A stretch of 64,000 nt of DNA from JAZDEY01 sp043808325 [NCBI: Candidatus Eiseniibacteriota bacterium] (GCA_043808325.1 JAZDEY010000059.1:61753-125752), one strand, 5' to 3'. Positions 24,907-33,061 are shown, counted from the stretch's first letter. Program-made: numbers and translations. Notes: a model not told the origin generated them from the letters alone.

Positions 24907-25254
24907 TTAGTGCCGCCTGGCGATTACCTTAAAGACCATACCGCGCTTGCGGCAGAATTCCTCCCCCGCCGCAAGTTTCCGTTGGGTGTCCGCGTCAGCC
25001 AGCAAATGACCGCCCTTGACCTCGTGGAGTTCCTTTTGTCCGTCCTCTCGTTCGACGATAAAATCAGGTCTGTAGTGGCCTCGCTTCCCATCGGCCCTCA
25101 TGTACGGGATCCTCAGCGAACGGCAACGCTCCCAGCGTTTGACTGCCCGGTCAGAGTCGAGAAGCAGCATGTAGTCGCGTTCCCATGAGGAATCGTAGGG
25201 TTCGCTCTCCCGCGTCCCACGTTTGATATCGTGCAGCACGCCTTTCTTGCTCAT
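24907..25254 (-). CDS. TnsA-like PD-(D/E)XK nuclease
   Basis: A 115-residue single-domain nuclease of the TnsA N-terminal type. Visible active-site elements are the Glu of SSWERDYMLLLDSD near residue 24, GHYRPDFIVE near 61, and KELHEVKGGHLL near 73. The end GEEFCRKRGMVFKVI is shared with the following gene (GDTFCRQHGMKFSVV), so the two arose by duplication. ATG at 25254 overlaps the helicase stop by four bases (ATGA). The helicase next door lacks a recognisable nuclease domain, so this protein probably cuts DNA in trans as part of the same complex. Other possibilities are a transposon-type nuclease or a Vsr-like repair enzyme. Confidence 0.8.
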   Translation of the reverse strand: MSKKGVLHDIKRGTRESEPYDSSWERDYMLLLDSDRAVKRWERCRSLRIPYMRADGKRGHYRPDFIVEREDGQKELHEVKGGHLLADADTQRKLAAGEEFCRKRGMVFKVIARRH

Positions 25255-27395
25255 GTTTCCGGCGGCCTGGCGAGGATCGCTTTCAGCAGTTCGCGCCGGT
25301 CGAAGACCCGGCGCACATAGTGCAGGGTGTCTTGCAGGAAAAGCAGTTGCGATTCCGTTTCGCATTGCCCTATGGTCTGGCCACCAAGGAACTTATCGCT
25401 GATATGAGTCAGCAGTACCCTGTACATGACGGCCCGCCCGCTCATCGGCAGGCCGTTATTGAATAGGACTTCCACAGTCAAATCAAATAGTTGATCGCAC
25501 AGCTCCTTCTGCCGCTCGCCAACGGGTATGGTCTCCTTCGGGGGAACAAACTCCGCCGCTACCTGCTTTTCGGTTTCCGAATACGCCACCGTCGTCACAA
25601 AACCTGTCCCGGTAAGATCGCGCTCACTCTCACCCACTCGTTCCTCGCGCGTCACCGCGACTTGTTCCCGGGGGTACCGAGCGTCGGCAAGATATTCGGT
25701 CCAGTCCTGCCCCAAGGGTTTCTCATCGAGTCCTTCGGGCTCAGGCAGTTCGATTTCTTCACCCTCGTCCTGCGGTTCGGGAATCTCGATTTCGTCTTTT
25801 GAGAGGTCTATCTCCTCTGGTCCTCTAAGGCCTTCATCGAGGTCAAGTTCATCTTGAAGGCCGACATCCGTTTTCACGTAGGCGTCAATCATCTGCCAAA
25901 GCCATTCGTGGTCCAGTTTGGGGTGGTCAACTACGATCAGCCGTTCTTTCTCATCACGCTTGCATGGGAACACGCGCCGGAGCCCGCGTCCGATGACCTG
26001 TTGCCCGTATACCTTCGACGAGAACTTGCGGAGCAGGGCAATCACGGAAACCGGCTTTACGTCCCAACCCTCGCGCAACATAAGCACGCTCACGACCGCG
26101 CTATGTCGTTCCTTGTCGGCGTCCGTGCCGATAGTCATGGCGACTTCGAGCTCCGTTTTCCGCTGCTCCGGGCTGATGTCCGTCTCTTCCTCGTCCTTCG
26201 AGGCAATAACGAAGGTCTTAAGGCCGAGTTCCTCTTCAAGAACACGCTTCGCGTTATACGCATCCTTGATGCTCACCGCCACGACAAACAGAATGGGTCG
26301 GTAATGGCCGCCCTCTTGTCTTTGATGGCGCCGCCATTTCGCCTGCCCGCCGAGTTTCATACTTTCCGCCGATCCGACAATCTTGCCACCGGCCCGCTTG
26401 ACCTGCTCAATCCAGCGGCGCTTTGCCATTTCCAACTGTTGGCGCAAGGGCTTGGGGCTCGTGACCCACTTGGTCGCAGGAATTTGCTTCGCGTCGATTT
26501 CTTCCCACGGCACTTCCTCTACTCGGGCAATCTGGCCGGTCTCCGTGTCCGTGTAGGTGAGTTCCACCGTCTTGATGTTCGGCTGACATACGTAAACCGT
26601 CTTTATGATCCCGTCTTTGACCGCCTCCTTGATTCCGTAAAAGCAGATCATCCGGCTTCGCGGACTTTCACCGTCCGCGCGATCGGGCGTCGCGGTCGTG
26701 TCCACGCGCATGACCGTCTTGCCGGACTGCGATAACAGGTCAAGAATCTCGTCGTACTTCGGCGCGACTGTGTTGTGGGCTTCATCGTTGAACACTGCAA
26801 TCCGGCCAAGGTGATTCAGGATCACACCGAGATTTTCTGCCCCTTGTGTGCTCGACGGGTAAAGCTGGTGGATGTTGCCTAGCGTCACCGCTGCGCTTCG
26901 AATTCCCGCACTTCCGGCCCCCGGCTGAAGCACATGCAGGGTCATGTCATGCACGTAGTGCGCGAACTCGGGCGGAAACAGGTTGAACCGCCGCCAAACG
27001 GAATCGTCGCGGCTCGGTTTCTCGAAGTCGGTCTTCAACCGCTCGCGCACAATGGTATTGGGCGACAACAGCAGGAAAGATCGGACCTCGTGACAAACCC
27101 GCAGATAGGCCATGATCGCGGCAATGATCGTTGTCTTGCCTCCGCCCGTGACGACGTTGGGGAGCAGATCTTTCCATCCGGCATCGTGGGGCTTCAAGAT
27201 CTCATTGACGAAGATCGAACGGAGAATGGCATCGCGCTGGTGCGGCCATAGGGTCTGATACTTCCCCGCCGGGGATTCGACGGCAAGATGCAGAAGATAG
27301 TCCCGCACTCGGTCGGGCACCGCCGGGGTCCGGAACGAATCGGCAAGCCAACCCCTGTAAGCTCTCAGTGTTTCGCCATAGAACGAGTTGAACAT
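25251..27395 (-). CDS. Type III restriction Res-like SF2 helicase, nuclease domain absent
   Basis: 714 residues with the ATPase core of type III restriction subunits: QHRDAI-type Q-motif region WPHQRDAILRSI near 50, Walker A VVTGGGKTTI near 82-90, FLLLSPNTIVRERL near 107, DEAH box VFNDEAHN at 201-208, TATPDR near 234, motif V LREGWDVK near 440 and motif VI QQVIGRGLRRVF near 465. A strongly acidic segment (about 505-550) leads to a C-terminal region of about 150 residues that shows no PD...E-x-K. Typical Res proteins are 900-1000 residues with the nuclease at the C-terminus, so this one appears shortened, with two separate nucleases encoded immediately downstream. ATG at 27395, three bases after the radical SAM gene. 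Confidence 0.88.
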   Translation of the reverse strand: MFNSFYGETLRAYRGWLADSFRTPAVPDRVRDYLLHLAVESPAGKYQTLWPHQRDAILRSIFVNEILKPHDAGWKDLLPNVVTGGGKTTIIAAIMAYLRVCHEVRSFLLLSPNTIVRERLKTDFEKPSRDDSVWRRFNLFPPEFAHYVHDMTLHVLQPGAGSAGIRSAAVTLGNIHQLYPSSTQGAENLGVILNHLGRIAVFNDEAHNTVAPKYDEILDLLSQSGKTVMRVDTTATPDRADGESPRSRMICFYGIKEAVKDGIIKTVYVCQPNIKTVELTYTDTETGQIARVEEVPWEEIDAKQIPATKWVTSPKPLRQQLEMAKRRWIEQVKRAGGKIVGSAESMKLGGQAKWRRHQRQEGGHYRPILFVVAVSIKDAYNAKRVLEEELGLKTFVIASKDEEETDISPEQRKTELEVAMTIGTDADKERHSAVVSVLMLREGWDVKPVSVIALLRKFSSKVYGQQVIGRGLRRVFPCKRDEKERLIVVDHPKLDHEWLWQMIDAYVKTDVGLQDELDLDEGLRGPEEIDLSKDEIEIPEPQDEGEEIELPEPEGLDEKPLGQDWTEYLADARYPREQVAVTREERVGESERDLTGTGFVTTVAYSETEKQVAAEFVPPKETIPVGERQKELCDQLFDLTVEVLFNNGLPMSGRAVMYRVLLTHISDKFLGGQTIGQCETESQLLFLQDTLHYVRRVFDRRELLKAILARPPET

Positions 27396-27398
27396 GGG

Positions 27399-28526
27399 CT
27401 ATCCCAAGCAATTACAGCAAAGACCCGCGCCACCCAGGCCCGTGCTTTTCCAGACCTCTCGATGCTCCTTACAGAGCGCGATCTTCACGTTCCGATCACG
27501 CTTCCGAATGGCACCAACAATCGCCCTGAACATCATGAGTCTTGTTTTCTTCGGGTAACGCAGTTTCCCAGCTTCAGCAATCAGGCTTCCGTTGATTCTG
27601 ATGAGCCGCGTATCTGGGAACCGTTCCTCAATGTGCCGGATCAGGCCCGCCGCTGGTCTGTACTCGCCAATCGTGATACGCGATGGCGTCACAAAGGCGA
27701 ATATCTGATCAACCAACTCCGGGTAGTCCTTACGCCAGCTCGAGTACTCGAAAACCGGGTCTATCCGGAGCCGGACTTCATATCCCGCTTCCTGGACTTG
27801 TTGTGCAGCCTGCAGGCGAGCGGTCGGCGTTGGCGTTCTGTGCTCGAGATGCTGATGCACCTTTGCCGTGTTTACACTGAAGGAGATGATCGTGCGGCCT
27901 CCATGCTTCAAGTCCAGCAGGTTGCGCACACAATCGCTTTTCGTCACGAAGAGGAGTCTCACGCCAGGAGCGTGGAGTGGAACAAAGGGAACGATCTGCC
28001 TGCTGAACCCGGTAATGTCGTCCACGGCCAGAGGATCGCCAAGCTCCCCAAGATTCAGCACCCGCAACGCCGGAGACACCCGTGATCTCCCGAATGCCTC
28101 GATTTCTGCGAGCACGCGATCATAATTTACGAAATGCGTTGAAACTGGCGCGTTACGGAAGGTCAGATAAAGGTAGCAGTATTCGCAGGAGAAATTGCAG
28201 TTGTTGTAGGCCGAGAGCTTGTAGAACTTCGCACAGCTCCCGAGCGGGTGCTGGAATTGGTCAATGAATGGACTCTTTCGATCGCGCAATAGCAACACAT
28301 TCCTCTGGCTCTCTAAGGCAGCGGCTCCGCTACGCCCATTCCCGTTCGGCAGAGATCTGACCCATTTCAGCGGTAGCCCCGACTCCTCGGCAATCCGCCG
28401 CACTTGACCACGATCGGCTCCTCCCGCCAATGCCCACAATTCCTGCACAAGCGGATGCGATTGTCCTCGTGTCACCATTGCACGCCTTGTAATCACAGGC
28501 TTTACGTCTGACCGCGGAGTTGTCAC
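27399..28526 (-). CDS. Radical SAM protein, spore photoproduct lyase-like
   Basis: 375 residues. The SAM-cluster motif is C-x3-C-x2-C in YNNCNFSCEYCYLYL at 110-117, followed by LNLGELGDPLAVDDITGFS near 157, LLFVTKSDCVRNLL near 190, SFSVNTAKVHQHLEHRTP near 213 and RLRIDPVFEYSSWRKDY near 253, all as in the SPL family that contains spore photoproduct lyase. The C-terminus ends in a cysteine cluster (GLCCNCLG). SPL reverses thymine photodimers; relatives outside spore formers have unproven functions. The GTG start overlaps the TcmP stop by four bases (GTGA). Placed inside a restriction-type operon beside TcmP, it may modify or repair DNA or tRNA; this is inference. Confidence 0.82.
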   Translation of the reverse strand: MTTPRSDVKPVITRRAMVTRGQSHPLVQELWALAGGADRGQVRRIAEESGLPLKWVRSLPNGNGRSGAAALESQRNVLLLRDRKSPFIDQFQHPLGSCAKFYKLSAYNNCNFSCEYCYLYLTFRNAPVSTHFVNYDRVLAEIEAFGRSRVSPALRVLNLGELGDPLAVDDITGFSRQIVPFVPLHAPGVRLLFVTKSDCVRNLLDLKHGGRTIISFSVNTAKVHQHLEHRTPTPTARLQAAQQVQEAGYEVRLRIDPVFEYSSWRKDYPELVDQIFAFVTPSRITIGEYRPAAGLIRHIEERFPDTRLIRINGSLIAEAGKLRYPKKTRLMMFRAIVGAIRKRDRNVKIALCKEHREVWKSTGLGGAGLCCNCLG

Positions 28527-29344
28527 GTTCTGCTCCTGTACTTGTTGAAGATGTCCCCCACAATCTCTTGGGCAACCGGTTGGTGAGACGCAAAGAAGAG
28601 GTAATACAGTTCTCCGCCCTTGGTGTTCCTCATCAGAATCGGCTCAGGGACAAACTCGAAACGTGCAACATCGCACAACCGCTCTCGAAAGGCTATCGCC
28701 AACGATCGATTCGTCCCAACCTTGCCGAGCTCACCGAACAAGTCAGTTTGATACATTCTGCTCTTCCAGTCTTCGCCACCCCAGAACTCCGTGAACGCCA
28801 CAATATCTGGCATCGCGACGGAGTCTAAGTGCTTCCGAAGTGTGTTGCGGTTGATGTCCATGAGCGGGAAATTTAGGAACATATCGAACGTCCGAGCCTG
28901 GGCGATTCGCTGGATTGTCGGCCATCGTAGCGTCTTGCCGTGAATCCCGTATGGATCAAGCACGCACAAGGCCCGGCGATATGATTCGTACTGCAAGGTC
29001 GGCAAGACCACGGAGAGTAGCACTTCGTTGCAGTCACCTGTCTTAACCTCAACTCGACTGTCACTGCCACAGATCTCGTGCAGTGACTCAACCTTCCTCG
29101 AGTCCACGTCAATCAGCACGATCCGGTCGAAAGGTGGTTGCACGTAGAGTGCATTCAGGGGAGATCCAGGGATCATCTTGCCGGTGGCCTTGGAAACGTG
29201 GATCCCGGCACCCGCAAAGGCATCCACATAGGTCAAGCCCCTGCACCACGTCTTCGCCTTGAGCAGGCGAGTATATGCGCTAGCATATTCGTTAAGAATC
29301 GCCAGTTTGATCTCCGACCAAACGCCTACCTCATCCAACTTCAC
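28523..29344 (-). CDS. tcmP: Three-Cys-motif partner protein, TcmP-like
   Basis: 273 residues resembling TcmP, a family named for occurring beside proteins with a three-cysteine (radical-SAM-like) motif. The order of motifs looks like a Rossmann methyltransferase-type fold: YVDAFAGAGIHV near residue 39-50, PGSPLNAL near 59-66, VLIDVDSRKVESL near 77, GDCNEVL near 102 and CVLDPYGIHGKTLRW near 127, where the DPYG corresponds in position to the catalytic DPPY of amino-methyltransferases. The C-terminal YYLFFASHQPVAQEIVGDIFNKY is typical. GTG at 29344 with GGAGA upstream; eight bases separate it from the methyltransferase gene. The radical SAM gene next door fits the expected partner. Its biochemical role is not known to me. 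Confidence 0.82.
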   Translation of the reverse strand: MKLDEVGVWSEIKLAILNEYASAYTRLLKAKTWCRGLTYVDAFAGAGIHVSKATGKMIPGSPLNALYVQPPFDRIVLIDVDSRKVESLHEICGSDSRVEVKTGDCNEVLLSVVLPTLQYESYRRALCVLDPYGIHGKTLRWPTIQRIAQARTFDMFLNFPLMDINRNTLRKHLDSVAMPDIVAFTEFWGGEDWKSRMYQTDLFGELGKVGTNRSLAIAFRERLCDVARFEFVPEPILMRNTKGGELYYLFFASHQPVAQEIVGDIFNKYRSRT

Positions 29345-29352
29345 GGGCTCTC

Positions 29353-31494
29353 CTATTCAATCTTCAGCTTCATGGCCTTCATGCCTTCGCCGCCGAGGTC
29401 GTCTTGGACCCGGCAGGCGATGGTGGCCTCCGTTGCCGGCGCGACGTCCTCGAAGGTGTATTCAACCGTCACGTCGCCTTCGAAACCGCTCTCACCTTTG
29501 CCTTTCCGCTCCTTCCGGCAAAGTTGGTAGCCTTGCGTCGCGGAGAAGATGCCGTCTCGGTAGTCAAAGTCCCATTGCACGTTTACGATCGCGCCGCCGG
29601 TGTTCATCGAGCGGGCTTCTGATACGTCGAACCGGTAACTCAATGCGCCAAGTCGAGTGACCCCGATACGCGGAATGTCGGGTGGTAGGATGAACATGAA
29701 GAAATCCTGATACTTGTTGTGTTTCCTGGTCACGTGCGCCTTGAACTCGTCCCCGGCCAGTGGCCACAGGCGCAGCTTAATGAACTGAATTGGCCTTGAC
29801 TCGCCCAGGTCAGTAACCCGCTCGGCATAGGATCTGGCCTTCGGGTCAACGCCCCACCCAATCATGGTTGCCTGACGTTCCTCCGGCTTCCGACTTTTCA
29901 TCACGGCCTGCGCAAAGAGCCTGACGTCACCTGCCGTAATCAAATCGATTTCCTTCGGACCGGCGACCCAAAGCAGTTCATTTGCCTTCACCCCGTGAAT
30001 ATTCCCATCAGCCCCGGTCCACTTGCGAGCGCCGTAGCAGGCCAGCACGAAAGCCCGGAACTCCTCGGCAGACAGTTTTGTCAACCCGTTGATTTCGTAA
30101 ATGCCCCAGTGTTCCACCGTGTAGCCGGTCAACGGCATAGGCGAATCTTCTATGGTCTTCTTCTTCGACTCCTCAACACTGGTCAGTGTCCTGTCTTCGA
30201 TGACGTCACCGAAATCCAATTCGCTTGCTGACTTTTCCTTCTTGGCCTTCTTCGCTGCCCGTTTCATATCCTGCAGGTTCGGCGCGAGAATCCGGGCAAT
30301 CCGGTCCGCCGTCAGCGCCACAGCGACGCGGGAGATGTCGCAACCGATCCAACAGCGCCCGAGTTTCTGCGCCACCGCCATAGTGGTCCCGCCCCCCGAG
30401 AAGAAGTCAGCGACGACATCCCCCTTGGCACTCGACGCCTCTATAATCCGTTGCAGTAGCCCTTCCGATTTCTGAGTTGGATACCCGATCCCTTCCTTGG
30501 TCCAAGAGACAACGTATTGGACTGCCTTGTCAGGCCAGATACTTTGCGCTGGCATCCCAGGCATCTCATCAAGGTACCTCTTCAACCGCGGGAAGTTATT
30601 CTTCGTCCAGAACACCTTCCCTTGCTTGTCGAGCTCATCCAGTCTTTCGCGCGGGAATCTCCAAGGGCGCTTGATTCCTCGCCAGATGTACTCAGGATTT
30701 ACCCCAGTGTGCCCGACCAAGTCGCCGGACATAAACCTGCGACCGTCTGGGTCTTTGTACCTGTAGTATTGGTCAATGTACTCTTGCTCATAGGGAACAT
30801 ATTGTGTGTTGAAAGGCGTTTTCGGGCCGTTTCGATAGAACAGGATCGTCTGGTGAATTGAACCATAGGTTCTGTTATTCGCGTGTGCCGATGTAGATTT
30901 CCAGATGATCTCTGTATCAAAATTGTCATATCCGAAAATCCGATCCATCTCGCACTTTACGTAGTGCACTGCGTGCCAGTCGAGGTGCACGTAGATACTA
31001 CCGCTCGGTTTGAGCAACCGTTTCATCTCGTACAGGCGGGCGTTAAGCCAGATGAGATAGCCGGGCATGCCACCTTCCCAGATGTCGGTGAAGGACCGGA
31101 CTTCGTTCTTGTCGCCGAAGATGATGTTGTAGTTCCGGCCGGAGAAGAACGGCGGGTCAATGTAGATCAGGTCAACGCACTCGCTCGGCAGCATCCGCAT
31201 CACGTGCAGGCAGTCGCCGAAGAAAAGCCGGTTCAGACCGTTGGGGAAAAGCTCGTCGCGCTTGTAACGTCGCTTGACGCCGGTTTCCACCGTATCCACC
31301 AATTGAAACGGCAATTCGATCCGCGGGTAGTGCTGCTCGAACCGCCGCTCGTGGTCATACCCCAGCGGCTCTTCCGCCACCGGCACATGTCCAAATCGCG
31401 CAGGGATCTTGAAGAAAGCCTTCTGCTCCGGCAGACCTATTGCGCCGTAATTCCCACGTGGCTCCTCGACCTGCATTTCGTCCTTCTCGTTCAT
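29353..31494 (-). CDS. Type III-like DNA methyltransferase (Mod), beta class
   Basis: 713 residues. The catalytic motif YIDPPFFSGRNYN (IV) at 111-123 precedes the SAM-binding motif VADFFSGGGTT (I) at 361-371, the order of beta-class N6-adenine or N4-cytosine methyltransferases and of type III Mod proteins; the GDCLHVMRMLP start near 93 and YPTQKSEGLLQRII near 338 are typical. Residues 125-335 hold the target-recognition region. A long C-terminal extension of about 330 residues (LTGYTVEHWGIYEINGLTKLS and later beta-rich parts) is common in Mod proteins of helicase-linked systems. ATG at 31494 overlaps the stop of the ORF6N gene (ATGA). It probably protects host DNA at the site attacked by the helicase/nuclease genes downstream. 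Confidence 0.9.
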   Translation of the reverse strand: MNEKDEMQVEEPRGNYGAIGLPEQKAFFKIPARFGHVPVAEEPLGYDHERRFEQHYPRIELPFQLVDTVETGVKRRYKRDELFPNGLNRLFFGDCLHVMRMLPSECVDLIYIDPPFFSGRNYNIIFGDKNEVRSFTDIWEGGMPGYLIWLNARLYEMKRLLKPSGSIYVHLDWHAVHYVKCEMDRIFGYDNFDTEIIWKSTSAHANNRTYGSIHQTILFYRNGPKTPFNTQYVPYEQEYIDQYYRYKDPDGRRFMSGDLVGHTGVNPEYIWRGIKRPWRFPRERLDELDKQGKVFWTKNNFPRLKRYLDEMPGMPAQSIWPDKAVQYVVSWTKEGIGYPTQKSEGLLQRIIEASSAKGDVVADFFSGGGTTMAVAQKLGRCWIGCDISRVAVALTADRIARILAPNLQDMKRAAKKAKKEKSASELDFGDVIEDRTLTSVEESKKKTIEDSPMPLTGYTVEHWGIYEINGLTKLSAEEFRAFVLACYGARKWTGADGNIHGVKANELLWVAGPKEIDLITAGDVRLFAQAVMKSRKPEERQATMIGWGVDPKARSYAERVTDLGESRPIQFIKLRLWPLAGDEFKAHVTRKHNKYQDFFMFILPPDIPRIGVTRLGALSYRFDVSEARSMNTGGAIVNVQWDFDYRDGIFSATQGYQLCRKERKGKGESGFEGDVTVEYTFEDVAPATEATIACRVQDDLGGEGMKAMKLKIE

Positions 31495-31895
31495 CCCTGC
31501 CGCCCCCTTCGACCCGTGCGGAATGCGGCCCGCGCTTCCTTGACCCGATTCCCCGCTTCGGGCTTCGAATCGGAGGCACTGAACCCAATCTGTTTCCTGG
31601 GCGGTTGGGGCAGGGCAGGCGGGTCAATAATCTCCATGATTCGCTGCAACCGGATAGGCTTATCGTTTGAGGTCACAATTTGTGACCTCAAAGCCGCAAC
31701 CTCTTGCAGCGTAAGCCGAAAGATGAAATCCGCAGGGAACTTCTTCCGGTTGCGTTTGACTGCCTGATTCAATGCCTTGGTGGGCACTCCGTAGATGCGG
31801 GCAAGATCCGCGTCCAAGATCACTTTCTGTCCGCGTACGGTGACGATCTGAGCCAAAGGATCATCGAGCGAATGGACCACGCCTTTCCCAGTCAC
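31491..31895 (-). CDS. ORF6N (KilA-N related) DNA-binding domain protein
   Basis: 134 residues. The ORF6N domain spans about residues 14-90: VTVRGQKVILDADLARIYGVPTKALNQAVKRN, then RKKFPADFIFRLTLQEVAALRSQIVTSND. The domain is found in phage antirepressors and in putative regulators next to restriction systems. The C-terminal 45 residues are Pro- and basic-rich and look disordered. The GTG at 31895 has GGAGG nine bases upstream and overlaps the stop of the small ORF before it (GTGA). As the second gene of the cassette it may control its expression. Confidence 0.8.
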   Translation of the reverse strand: MTGKGVVHSLDDPLAQIVTVRGQKVILDADLARIYGVPTKALNQAVKRNRKKFPADFIFRLTLQEVAALRSQIVTSNDKPIRLQRIMEIIDPPALPQPPRKQIGFSASDSKPEAGNRVKEARAAFRTGRRGRQG

Positions 31896-32047
31896 GGCGC
31901 TTGCCCTCCTTGACTCCGGCGGAGAATCTCCCCGACAAACGCCAGCACTGAAACACCCAGGAATGCTGCCTTCGCCAGCAAGTGTTGTCGAACGGCCGCC
32001 AACACGTCCGGGCGCATCTTCGCTTGCGTTATCTTGGCTCTTGTCAT
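31892..32047 (-). CDS. Small 51-residue protein heading the accessory cassette
   Basis: A short frame upstream of the ORF6N gene: ATG at 32047, GGGG about eight bases upstream, and a TGA that overlaps the following GTG start by four bases. The product begins MTRAKITQAKMRPDVLAAV, has a hydrophobic segment AAFLGVSVLAFVGEIL near residues 27-42 and a basic tail. It could be a single-pass membrane peptide. I recognise no family. The GTGA junction, like those between the other genes of the cassette, is the main reason to believe it is translated. Confidence 0.6.
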   Translation of the reverse strand: MTRAKITQAKMRPDVLAAVRQHLLAKAAFLGVSVLAFVGEILRRSQGGQAP

Positions 32048-32252
32048 CCGTTACGCCCCATAATCGCAATTGGCGGTCTCCGACTGCCGGTAGATTTGTA
32101 CCACACTGTAGCGTTTTGAACAAGCATTTCTCCCGGCAAAGACGATTCGCAGATGGAATCGGTCCTGCCTCGCAAGTACAGGTTGCCGGCCGTTGGACGA
32201 ACGGAAGAGGATCGCCCGGAGCACCCAGTGTGGCGGGATCCAGTTAGTATGA

Positions 32253-32342
32253 TGGCGGAGAGAGAGGGATTTGAACCCTCGGAACGGTTACCCGTTCACG
32301 TGATTTCCAGTCACGCCGATTCAGCCGCTCTCGCATCTCTCC
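32253..32342 (-). tRNA. tRNA-Ser (GGA)
   Basis: A 90-nt class II tRNA with acceptor GGAGAGA/TCTCTCC, anticodon stem CGTGA/TCACG and loop CTGGAAA (GGA), a variable arm around GAACGGGTAACCGTTC, T arm GGGTTCAAATCCC and encoded CCA at 32253-32255. It lies 205 bases from the start of the accessory cassette. No second copy of its 3' end was found near 24.2 kb, so integration at this tRNA is unproven. Confidence 0.95.
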
Positions 32343-32412
32343 GCTTATTCGACCTGCTACGTATGTGTGTCGGCCGGTCCACCGCAGCGAGTGCGGCCCG
32401 GACCTAATCATC

Positions 32413-32502
32413 TGGCGGAGAGAGAGGGATTCGAACCCCCGGGGCAGTTGCCTGCCCAGCGGTTTTCGAGACCGCCCCATTCAACCGCTCTGGCATCTCT
32501 CC
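32413..32502 (-). tRNA. tRNA-Ser (CGA)
   Basis: A 90-nt class II tRNA with acceptor GGAGAGA/TCTCTCC, anticodon stem GCGGT/ACCGC and loop CTCGAAA (CGA), a long variable arm CTGGGCAGGCAACTGCCCCG, T arm GGGTTCGAATCCC and encoded CCA at 32413-32415. It shares acceptor and T-arm sequence with tRNA-Ser (GGA) next to it, suggesting duplication. Confidence 0.95.
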
Positions 32503-32590
32503 GCATCTTATGGTTATTGATCAACCTGAGGCGATCCACAGCCTCAAGCCGGAGACTCAAGATCTGCTTGCTCTCCAGCCGACCGGCGCG

Positions 32591-33061
32591 TCAGGCCTTA
32601 CCAGACTGCCTTACTTTCGAGAAGAACTCAAGCAGCAACTCCTGGCATCCGCTCTCCAGAACGCCACCTGAGACACTAAGCTCGCGATCCATATATTTCG
32701 AGCTGCCCAGCGGGATCGCCCCACCACAGGCACCGGCCCGCTTGTCATAAGTCCCGAAGACCAGCCGCGACACCCGCGACAAGAAGATGGCTCCGAGGCA
32801 CATCATGCAGGGCTCCACGGTCACGTAGAGAGTGGCGCCCTCGAGCCGCCAGTCCCCGCGGGCGGCCGAAGCGGCCCCGATCGCAATGATCTCCGCGTGG
32901 GCCGTCGCATCCTTCAGGTTCTCAATCCGGTTGTGGCCGCGACCTATGAGTCTCCCCTGGTCGACCACCACGGCCCCAACGGGAACCTCCCCCTCCTCGA
33001 ACGCCAACTGCGCTTCCCTCAAGGCCTCCCGCATCCACTCGGCATCGTTCTTGGCTTCCAT
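32591..33061 (-). CDS. tadA: tRNA-specific adenosine deaminase
   Basis: Deaminates A34 of tRNA-Arg (ACG) to inosine. 156 residues with the zinc deaminase signature: HAEIIAIGAA near residue 56 (His and catalytic Glu) and PCMMCLGAI near 84 (two Cys). EGEVPVGAVVV and FGTYDKRAGACG complete the family pattern. ATG at 33061. Its substrate, a tRNA-Arg with anticodon ACG, is encoded at 45.0 kb in this window. Next to the tRNA-Ser pair in the same orientation. Confidence 0.95.
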   Translation of the reverse strand: MEAKNDAEWMREALREAQLAFEEGEVPVGAVVVDQGRLIGRGHNRIENLKDATAHAEIIAIGAASAARGDWRLEGATLYVTVEPCMMCLGAIFLSRVSRLVFGTYDKRAGACGGAIPLGSSKYMDRELSVSGGVLESGCQELLLEFFSKVRQSGKA

